The notes beneath the pieces are model-generated. The model made no database searches and was not told the origin of the DNA. It was given only the letters and a program-made list of their open reading frames with translations. This document shows positions 14,902 through 26,900 of a DNA stretch of 64,000 nt, in pieces. The stretch is from Oasisia sp. SBJ-2009 (Eukaryota; Annelida; Polychaeta; Sabellida; Siboglinidae): contig OZ024858.1 of assembly GCA_964017155.1 (NCBI GenBank), positions 24,033,823 through 24,097,822 on the forward strand. The letters are read 5' to 3'. Every line of letters begins with the position of its first letter. Within the stretch, counting starts at the first letter, position 1. A program made the translations under genes and the position numbers.

Positions 14902-17900
14902 GTAAGTAACCAGATGAGTCGAATCACTCCAGTTACATTGTAAATATCATTGTTAATGTCATCACCATTGTTAATGTACAGCAATTTGAGTACTGTGGTA
15001 CTTATCTACAGTAACGAGTTACGATACTGCATCGTTTCAATTCTATAAAGTTGGAACAGACACATCTCAGCCTCTGCTTGTCAAATCATGAAATCAAAAG
15101 TGTATCCGTTATATCAATTTATCGTTCAGTTTTTCATTATACTAAGAAGCCTTTTGCCAAACGATTGTCTGAGGTTTTAAACACAACACTTTATTTTTCT
15201 AAAATATAGTTGGAATTCATAGAATTAATTCGAAGAAGACTTCCTTGTTGTTTAGTTTTACTGTCCGTGTCAATTACCGGGTAGGCATACCCAAAATTTT
15301 CTATTTGTTACAATAATAAGTTTTATTGGTTTACCCACATAGTATAATTTGATTCACTATGTGTTTGATATACATTTAAATGTGAACACAATGTGCAGTT
15401 AAAAACTCCAATTTAAAGTTGCACCTTTTGACTTGTTTGTAAACTTTATCGACTTAATCAATTATGGCTTTAATTGTACTTATAGTAACGATGGCATGAA
15501 TGTGGAATTTCATTCGAATCGAATATCAAATATGAATATTCAGTGTCTTCAAATTCAATTAGAATACTGAACAGTGTTGAGATGTTTTGCCGGGACGCGG
15601 CATCATCCCGTGGGCAAGTCCATGCTGGAGTTATCAGCATTGTGGCCATATTCATCGATCTTTTTGTTTACTTTCTCACCTAACCATGAAAACGACTTCT
15701 TAGAGCCACCAAACTTATCCTCACATAGCTTAAGTACCTATACACACACTAGGTTACAAAATAAAACCATTTATATTCCTCTAAAGAATAAAATTAAGAA
15801 AACAAACTCGCGCAAAACTCGACATGATCTACAGCAGCTACGTGGAGCTGGGCACTTACCGTAACATTGGTAATTTATCAAAGCAAGCATCGCTAAATAA
15901 AAGACCTTCACAAATTCCGGTTTTATGCTAACCCTAAAGTAACTGTAACCCTAACTAAGCCTAAGTTAACTTCAACTAATCCCAAACTTACCTGAAACCC
16001 TAACCTACGCATAGCCAACACAGATGGCAATGACACTGTTGCTGGTGAGTTTTATGTGAGTTTGTTTTGTGAAGTTTATTCATTTAAGTAATGTTAGTGA
16101 TTTTATTTTGTAACCTAGTGTGTGTATACATATAAGATATGTGAGGAATAGTTTAACAATTGTAGTCTTTTTTATAGTTAAATCAGAAAGTAAAAGATCG
16201 CCCGGGACTAATTTTATGGTGGAAAACATGCAGGAAAATATTCGAGCGATATTCGTTGATATAGCTGCGAAATATCGAATCAAATAGCACTAAAATGTTC
16301 GAATATTCAAAATTGTCAATACAAATTGAATAGTCACCCCATCCTTAACTTATATGCCTGAATCTGGACATAAAAATAACAGCTAAAGTACCAATATTTT
16401 ACTGCTGCATGCACAATGTGAACCAACTGGTAGCATATTGTAAACGCTAGAGTTCTGTCACAACTGAAAATGTGTGAATGTGCTATTCCGTAACTCCACT
16501 TCTACTGACTGCGGCAGTGCAACAGCTACTACATTAATCAACAGTTTATTATGGGGGGAAAATACTGATCTAACATGTCTATGTCAGATATACTTTATTA
16601 AGAGTATCACATTTTATTTCCTTTTGTATCATTATTTAATTTTGCAAAATGATCTAGATGGACTGAATTATTTAATGGATATCGATTTGTCAGTGTCCTG
16701 ACCTACATTATACGAGTGTAGTTCTTGAATCAAATTGGATTCTTTACACCAATTTCTTCGAAGTGAGTAAAGCATGGAGAGCTGAATCTATCCTTCAAAA
16801 GTATATGTAAAGCGCTAGAATTGTAGTACAGGTGTAGCATTAAATATTGTAATACCGTGGTACAGGCTCCCAAAGGCCTAGAGCGGCCGCTATTACATTC
16901 TGGTTACTGTAGCTTTCCTGGTCGGGGAAACTATGAGGACGTGACGTGGGAGTAGCGGTCATCGGTCGGGCCATGTGAGGGTAGCACGTCATTTGTCGGG
17001 ATAGGCTTTAAAAGCCCGCCTGCAGCTGAGCCACGCAGATGAACAGCGACGTAGACAGTGGCCGGTCACCTATATAGTTCACATCGTCAGTGTGTTGAGC
17101 AACACGATTCCTTACAAATTGGTGGCAACGGTGGGATAGACGTATACACCACCACCGAGGAATTCTTCAGGAATCACCAGCTGCCACGGAGACATGTGAT
17201 GTAGGACATCACAGGATGTTTCCCACCGCTGCCACGCATAAAAGGAAGATGGCTGTCATACATATGAAACTTTAGTTGGCCAGTCATGTCTCCAGAGCGC
17301 TAGCTACTTTGTACTTCACTAAAATTAAAACATGCCAAAGAGTCGAAGAGGGTAATTTGTTTCATACGAGACTACACATGAAGGATGGGACGAATACGTC
17401 CTCCGCCGCAAAATTGGTCCCGGTACGATCTACACGTAGCTTACCGTAATATCGGTATTGTATCGAGGGGTCTTTTGTTAACAGTGTCGGTTTAAGGTTA
17501 GGGTTTTGGGTAAGTTTAGGATTAGCTGAAGTTAGCTTAGGCTTACTTAGGGTTACAGTCACTTTATGATTAGCATAAAACCGGAATTTCTTAAGGTAAT
17601 TTATTTAGCGACGCCTGCAATAAATTACCGATGTTACTGTAATCACTAAGTGACGCTTAGATTGTGTCGAGTGTGGCACAAGTTTGTTTTCTTAATTTTA
17701 TTCCTTACAGGAATGTAAATTATTTAATTTTGTAACCTAGTGTGTGTATATGTACATAAAATATGAGATAATAAGTGTGGTGAAGAAGTCATTTTAATGG
17801 TTAGGTCAGAAAGTAAACAAAAAGATATATATATATATATGGTATGGCTACGATGCCGACGACTCTGGCACAGAATTGTGCCCATGGCCATTGCTATACC

Positions 17901-20900
17901 ATATATGTGAGTCACGTGACACATCATATAATCACATTTGTTTCAGTTACCTTTACAAGCATAATGTATTATTAGAAAGAGATTTAACATACTATGCAGA
18001 ATAACTTCTTTTTACCCATTCCACTCTAAGGATAAAATATGAATTGATGTCAAAACCATCTGTGCAAAAACCGGATCAAATTTAAGACAAACTTGTAATC
18101 TTGTATCCACAGATGAAAGGTAGAAAGGGTATCTCATAAATTAGAATATTGGTCCAGTTTCAGAATTTATGTAGATCACCTGAAGTCCTGAGTAAATTTG
18201 AAGGTAAATTTGTAGGTAACCTAGATGGATTACCCACGTAGAATTCAGTAATCTACCTAGAAACCTGGCATTTGGTCAAACAAATAAACAAATTAAATGT
18301 CAATTACTGCCACATTTGTTTCATAACTTTATCAGAGTGAAGTTATTGCAATCATATTCTTTCATGGTGCTGGACACGACATCAGTTATACCATATTACC
18401 ACAACATGATATGTGTTATGTAGTACGTCAACTTGCTAGTGCTGTCATGTCCAAACCATGCATAGTCCAGCCAGGCTGACACTTGTCTGCTTGATCTGAC
18501 ACTAGTATCGGCAGTGTTTGACCCTAAGTAGAACTCAGTAATCTACATGCTTGATTTACACAATTACAACTGTACAAAGACAATGCTAGGTAGGGATGGA
18601 TACCAGAGCAATCACTAGCCAGTGTACCATTTATTAACTGTTGTTTGTGTGGTAAATATGGAACAGTGTAATCTTTCAGTATTTCTGACACCAAACACTA
18701 CCTTCCTTGTTACAAAATCTCTGAATGAGTTTTGTAATGTATCAGTCAACTCAACCCCGGTTGATCCCCAGAATCTCTCACCAGGGTTGAATGTCCTTGA
18801 CTAGAAGCTGAGGCATCATAAATGTAACAATGCAAGCCATAAATATATGAGTTTGTCCAAGGAAACAGTCCAGCTGTCGCAGCAGATAGCCAATAAAACA
18901 TTGTAATCACACCAAACACCTTGGGTGTTATATCTCACCGTGTTGATTGTTTACCAATATACGGGTCAAGCGGTGTTGATCTAAATTCCTGCGAGGTGCT
19001 ATTTAAGTTTCTATGGCGAGAAAGCTGGATACTTAGGAGCGTTGATCCTATTGTACTCTTGAGTGCCTTGAGCAGTATGTCAGCACATTCCTTTGGCATA
19101 CAGGTAAACAACATTGCTAGTAGGCTTGTAGAAAGTACCTGTATGTAGTTTGTTTGTTTGTTTGTTTGTTTGTTTGTTTGTTTGTTTGTTTGTTGGTTGG
19201 TTGGTTGGTTGGTTGGTTGGTTGGTTGGTTGGTTGGTTGGTTGGTTGGTTGGTTGGTTGGTTGGTTGGTTGGTTGGTTGGTTGGTTGGTTGGTTGGTTGG
19301 TTGGTTGGTTGGTTGGTTGGTTGGTTGGTTGGTTGGTTGGTTGGTTGGTTGGTTGGTTGGTTGGCACATCGATGTGGAAAGTGTAGAATGTGATCCAAAT
19401 GTACCCGTGTCTAATGTGTATATGGCTGTGTATTTATGCATGGTGAGTATATTATGATTTCTTGTTTGGCTTGTACATTAGAAAGTATGTTTATAATATA
19501 ATAAAAAAATATATAGAAAGTGGCGTTGTTTATAGATATGGATTAGTACAGATCTGGTGTTATATTGCACTCGTGGATCATGAATGTGTAGTGGTGGATC
19601 ATATCTGATACAGTGATGGTATCAAACTATGACTACTGGCTACACAAACAATTGCTTTGATCTGTTAATCACACGTAGAAGCTTGCACTTACAGACATGT
19701 TGTCTATTCCATTGGACTATTAATAGCAGGACGTTGTACTTTGTCCCTATTTGAGCAGGAGAACGTGGGAAAGGGCCAACTTCAAACTGTTAAAAAGTGC
19801 ACTAGACCATCCTGAAGGACTCCTAGCCAAACGATAAACTGATAATCGATAGTCTTGTGGTGCTTGAAGCACTTTTTCAAAAATGTTATCAGTTCTATTG
19901 TTTGAGAGATGACCAGTCAGAACCATCAACTGGCGTTTGGCCACATTTGAATCTTGAGAACCACACAAACATCTTGCTTCTGCCCATGGCATCTTCATCA
20001 AATGCATGTTTAAAAAAACATCTATGGGTCTCACTTGCATGTTTTTATTGAGTTTGAAGCAAAACATGATGCACAATTGCACATGCGCTGCTACTTCAAG
20101 TCTGTTGGTTTTATTTTTTCACACATTTCGCAGAAAACCACTAACAACACGACATTAAAAAAGACAAACATGTATCACCAGGTCACTCACCACCCAATGC
20201 TTCACTGTAAGGCTGTTTAGACTAGACTAGGTCCGTTCTGTGATGTTTTAGCAGCAGGGCTTTATGCAGGACCAAATTATTGCCAGTCACACATGTATTG
20301 GTGGACACATGGATGTTAACTGTTAAGCCAGTTTACAAACTTTAAAATGTGTCTGATGACCTGAAATGGACTACAAGCACACATGTGACACTATTTACAC
20401 TAACTTCTAACGCATAACTGACAATAATTATTGTTTTGAAACATATTTTTTGCTCCTTCATTTTTTTTACCCGTCCACCAAAATTTCTACCCATCCACAA
20501 CGGTTGTTACCCGTCCTTGAGCTGTGTTTATCACTCCATCATCCACCCAGTCACCAATCTTGGAACGCTTCGATCGCATCTTCACGACTTCGAATATTAG
20601 CCAAATAGCCAAGCAAGCAATTTTTTTATTATGATTTTCTCACACCGATTAAACATTGTTTTAACTGTATTAGTATATATCAGGGCTCAATTATCCAAAT
20701 ATGTCCAGTGGACAAGTTATTAGTAGAACAACTTAATATGAAAATCTACTTCTCCATGATTTTTCAGGTTGTACAGCTTATTTGTCCTAAGAGCAACAAC
20801 TAGTAATAGTTTAACTTGTCCTGTGGCAAATACGGATGTCGCTGGCTAACAGACTAGTGTCATTCTGAGCCCTGTATAACTATGTATATATTTGTAATTT

Positions 20901-23900
20901 TATTTATTTAATTTTATTAGTTTAATTATTGAAAACTTACTTTTTTATTGAACCGTGCACATATATTTAACTTCATAATAAAGTGTTATTTTATTGTAGC
21001 ACATATATTTAACTTCATATGATAATAAAGTGTTACTTTATTGTATTAGATATGTCTTTACCAATGTGTACTTTCTGTGTGTTCAGGACAAAGTGAATGG
21101 CGTCCTGATGGAGGACACAGAAACAAAACAAAAACCACCGGCCGCCCCCGTCGTGAACCCCATTAGCATGGTAAGTACTGCCAGTGTGAGGGTGCCGATG
21201 GGTACTGTACCTGGTGCTCAATGGGTTCCTATGTAACACATCTTGGGGATCAAACAGTCCAAAGCTGTGGGCACTGGGTGTGTAAATGAGCATAATATGC
21301 ACATGCATTCTCTATTAGTTATTCCAGAACAAGTCACAATGGAAGGGGCTGTACTATATTGGCCCAACAGTGGTGACTAATTACTCAGGCTCTGTCTGAT
21401 TAGTCACAGCTATTTCAGCATGTTGTGCTGGACAGTCATAGCTTCTGATTAGTCACAGTCCCTGAATGATAATAGCAGGAAATCCAAAGGTAACTAATAA
21501 TCAAAATTATAAGTTGAACATTCTTAAATCTCACAAGTAATCTAATATTGTACTAAATATTTTAATGGTGAAATTATACGCATAGTGTAGTCATGCATAA
21601 TTTACATGGCACCTTACAGAATTTATAGGACTAGAGAAAACTGTGAAGATAGGAAAATATTAAATGCATACCGTAAATCCTGTATTACTAGCCGCGGCTA
21701 CTGTTACAGTAGTGTGTAGCCGAAATGCGGACGAAAACGCAAAAGTTGGGGTGCGGCTTTAAATACAGTAATTTGCCGACATAAATTGACATTTGGGTCA
21801 CAGAATTGTCAGTATAAACGTGAAAAACTTACCGAAGAAACGAAGCCGGTTTTATAAATAATACATTGTATTACAATTGCCACTTGTGCAAAACAAATGA
21901 TATAACACAGTTAATAAAATCACATGTCCATAAAATGTTCAGATACAACGATCAGAATGTAAAACCATGTCATAGTTAAACTCCACAAAAGTCCCTTTCA
22001 TTGTCGCCGTCAAAGAATGCCTTGGCTAGGTTGGGGAAGGGAACGGCACGGCGGCGCCATTTCACGTATTCATAACGTTGGCAACATCGTTGACCGTTGC
22101 CGTGAGTCCGCGTGCACCATCAAATATGGTTAAATAAGTCCTTTCACAGTTAATATAATCCTTTGTCATCACTATTGTAGCATTACCGCTGTCAAAGAAC
22201 TCTGTCGCGAATGGCATGACGGAGTCGTTCAGTACGCGTGTAGTCACTGTAGTGTATCCGTGTCTGAGTCGTTGCCGCTACCGCTGCCGAATGCGCCAGC
22301 AAAAATAAATATTATGTCATCGTCCTTTGTTGGCATCAATCCCATGCCGTTTGTTTTGTTCTGTCACTAGTTTTAATCTCAGTTCAAAGAACAATATTCA
22401 CACGTTTACAAAAGCCAGGTTTCATGCTGATTGTCAAAATAACACCACACTCTAACCAAGGCTTCTTAGCCACTGCATGACAACCGTGTTAATTGCATTT
22501 GCTTTCTGGGTCAAGATACAATGTTAATTGTAACCCCCGACTTCCCTGTGCCTGGGCAAACACAGGTGGCTGGTGGCCTAAATAGGGCGTGTAAGTCTCG
22601 CGCGCGAAAACGAGGCTGGGGGCAGTTGGGGGCAGGAGGTCCATATCCTCCATGTTAACGTATAGGACTTCGTTTTGTTTTTGGTTGTAATAATCGAACA
22701 GTTCCAGTCTAACTATTTCAGTTATACTGTCCGAAGAATTATTACAAGCAGAAGCAGTGGAACACTTTGCCGGTGACAATGATCACGGAAATCATGAATT
22801 TTAATCGATTATAATGGTGGTTGCCTTGGCAATAGCGGCAGGTACTTGCGCTTGGCGATCTTGACTAATAATGAAAAGTGCCATTTTTCGCGTAGTACAA
22901 CCTGTTTGGGGCAAACGTACACATGTGTTATGATTATGCGAATTTAGACAACTTGTCAGATATAAGTGCTTATCGAAACCACAATGTACAACAATGTAAA
23001 ATGCAAATCCCTTAAACTATTTTATTGTGAATTATTCTTGTGGGCAGTCCCCAATTGTCTCGCTTAGACCCCAATGAGCTCCAATCGCGCGGAGTCACGC
23101 CATTTATCGTGACACACTTACGGGCCCTATAAGGGCCCACTGTCTGAGAACCATGTGTTGCTTTCTTTCCCACGCTGGCAGCGACGCCAGTTTTATTGCA
23201 TTGTTGCTAGCCGGCAAGGAGCGTCTTTGAAGTAAACACAGGCCTGGTTGAGGATGGGTACCGTAGCTTATCCTATATAGGCGCCAGCATTATGCATGGT
23301 TCTACATAAAATCCTATAAAACCAAAACTTCTTAACGTATTTTAATAATTTTAGCACCATTGAATAGTTTAAATATGTGGCTACATTTTATCCATTGGAT
23401 GTATGGACATTCTGGCACCCAATTATATTCTGATAGCATGGTGAAATTCTGGTTATTTTTTCCCGTTTTTGTCCAAATCCACGTAGTAATATTCCGATTA
23501 AAATACATACTGTTTCGTAATTATAAATGCATTACAATAATGAGTGTTTCAGTTATTCATTTATGATCATTATTAGCAAAGTTATAACTTTTATGAAACA
23601 CATTAAAATGTTTCCAAATTGCGCGCGCTACGGCAGTATGTCGTACGTAATTAATGGTCTTGGCTCAAAGTCGAGGTGCGGCTTTAATTAAGGGTTTTGC
23701 CGATATCAAACAGAAATTCGGGATTTACGTCAAAAGTCGGGGTGCGGCTTTAATTAGGGGTGCGGCTAGTAATACAGGATTTACGGTAGGTACAATGACC
23801 CATAGATTGTTTTTTTGTATGTTGTTAAAGGACAAAAAGGCTACGGCTTCGTGTCATACACCTAATAGAGTTTATACAAAGTAACAATTTCCACATATAC

Positions 23901-26900
23901 TCAATTTTTTAATGTCGGCGGTTTACTCAGAATGTGACTTTAAAGTCTAAAATTCTAACGAAATCCACGATGGTCTAGACGTCGCCATAGGTGAAGGGTT
24001 AATTTGGCTTGGCCATTCAGCGCGCGGCATTCTATATCTCGGTCAGCCTCCGGCGGCGTCGTTAAGGGTCAACAACTTCGAGTCTTCGACAGTTCGTTCA
24101 GTTGGCGTGACATCTAGCAGCTGCTTTTAGATGTATATCTAAATCTGTAGTTAAATCTATGGTAAACTTTAGTAATTATGCCTTCGTGTTCGGCATACGG
24201 TTGCAATAATAGTTGAAACAACCGGTAGTATTGAAGCAATGGATTCACGTTGGTGATTTGCGGGCTTTGCTCGGTCCATTTTGAGGAGAAATGCTTTGAT
24301 GTAGACATGTATCATCAGTTGATGGGATGATTTCAGCGATAACAATAATTGACAACTTTATATTTACCGTCATCAGCATGTTACGCGCGTTGCAGCCATT
24401 TCATGACAACAGCCAAACCCTATGCAGGGAATCTACGTGGAGAGCGCCTCGATCACCGTCGTGACGTCATTCTTCGTCTAAGATGGGGTAGCGCATAGAA
24501 TTTGGATAGCTGGGTGTTAAATATTTTTCTGGTAAACCGCTGGCGTTAAAAAATTGAGTATATGTGGAAATTATTACTTTATATTAACTCTATTAGGTGT
24601 ATGCCACGTAAAAGTTATCTTTGTTTGTCCTTTAATATACAACTTACTGTAACGTCATAGCCAAAAAATAATTTAAATTTATTTACTAATTTTAGTCAAA
24701 TTTCGCCTCTGTTTGGTTGATAAATTGTACATTTTTAGAGTTCAAAAAAATATGTTTTGTTTCTTTTTCAGTTTTGAATTAAATATTGTCATTTGAGATG
24801 TTACGTTATCATTGTAACATTCTTTATAGCAACGTGTGCCTATGGTGATAACTTTGTCATATCAGAGCAAGGTTGGGTCACAACTTAAAAATTGGGTATA
24901 GAAACAACAACTCGGGGCTTTATGCAGGGTCAAATTATTGCCAGTCACACATGTTTTGGTGGACATGTGGATGTTAACTGTTAAGCCAGTTCACAAACCT
25001 TAAATGTTTTTTTTCACCTGAAAAACGCTCACTTTCAAGGCATAACTAACAATATCTGTGGTTTTGGAAGACTTTTTTTGCTCCTTCATTTTTTACCCGT
25101 CCAAATGACGGATGGACGGGACTCTGCATAAAGCTATGCAATAACTGTTATTTCCATTGCCAGTAGTTTCAACAAAATGTCATAAACAGCGACAACAAAT
25201 TAAACTTTGTGAATTTTCCCGCAGGCGGGGGGCGGTGACCAGGCGACACCCCCCAGCACCCCCACACAAGTGACCCCCAGCCAGACAGCTCCAACACCCT
25301 CCCTTGCCCCAATGCCAAACAAGAAACCAGAAGATTTTAGATTTGGGAAAATGATAGGCGAAGGTTCATACTCTACAGTAAGTACACATGTGTTTCTTAT
25401 AGAACCGTTCCTCATGTTATAAATGCTAAAATTAACGTTTATCAAATTTACCATGAATTATCGTTTAGTTTGTTTAGTGATACGCCTGTTTTTTACCTAA
25501 TGTAACATATCGTTATTATGTTAGCAACTTCTTTAAGTCTTCTTGCCAGAAAACTGCCACGCAAAAAATACCATCAAATTTAGATGTAGCTTTAAAAAAT
25601 TAATAGTTCCACATCTACTGTGATTTATATATTTGTTTTAATGATTTACATGAAATGGCAACTAATTACAAAAAAGCAGATTGTAGACATATTGGTGGTA
25701 GAATGTTTGCAGTTCCATGTTCCAATGATGATTTGGCTTGTCCCCGTGTATGACTAGCCAAATGCTTTTGTTGGTTGCACCTCTGAGCTTGAATGTTTTA
25801 AAGGATTTAGGCGCTATAGAAGTTTTACAATTATTATTGAAGTTATATGTAACTACAGTAGTATTAACTTGACATGTTACTTGATGTGTTACTTGATGTG
25901 TTACTTGATGTGTTACTTGATGTGTTACTTGATGTGTTACTTGATGTGTTACTTGATGTGTTACTTGATGTGTTACTTGATGTGTTACTTGATGTGTTAC
26001 TTGATGTGTCTCGCAGGTATTTCTTGCACGGGAAGAAAGCACAGGCAAAAAATATGCAAGTAAGTATGAACTTTAAATTGGTTGACTATCTCTACCACCT
26101 ATGTTGATTCAACTGTGATGATATAGATATAGAATCAGTGGCCAGTAATCCTTTATAGCTTGCACAGGACACAGAACCGTCAATAACATGTTTACTGCTG
26201 TTTAGTGGCATTGTACTATTTGCTTTTGCTTTTCCTGTTGTTAACGTTAACCCATGGTTGTGAACAAAACATTGTACAGCAATGGCAAACTTGGATTAAC
26301 CTCATATTATAATATATAATAACCAGCCATTAAGTCGGTCCCATTCAAAAATTCAGTTGACTGCTGATTCCAACGTTGGAAGAGTAATTGATTTTTTATG
26401 TTATTTGTGACAGAATTTGTTTGGAATCGACATGTTTTGTGGCGGCATACATCGGCAGTTAAACTTGACTTAGTCAGGTGTCAGTAAATGAAATGAATTT
26501 ATATTTTATAATATTTTTACCACATCTGATTACATTTTATTTGCATTTATTTATTTTATTTTCAAGTATAAATGAGCCTGTATTAAAATTATTTGGGTTT
26601 TTTCATTACACTGCTTCAAGATGAAACTTATATAAAGTGCAAGAATTAAAACTATTTATTTATTCCAAATTATAAATTCCTATGGAATTAATTATTTGGA
26701 ATTAATCTTTTGCAATGTGTTGGTGGAATTTTTTTTAACTGGTTTCAATTGAAATACACAAAGTAAAATTGATCACGTGGCTTATCAAATATAATGTGCC
26801 ACAGTTATAGTCTGTTAAACAGCATGATTTTATTACGAATCAGAGTACCATTAACATAACATTTTATGACTATCCTCTGCGGCTGAAATGGACAAAACCA

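Noticed and set aside
15930..16015. True interstitial telomere repeat
   Set aside because: The CCCTAA-like words are degenerate and irregular, and are part of an inverted-repeat element present in two copies.
19080..19457. PTNQ and VGWL repeat ORFs
   Set aside because: Translation of the TTGG/TTTG microsatellite, open in all frames.
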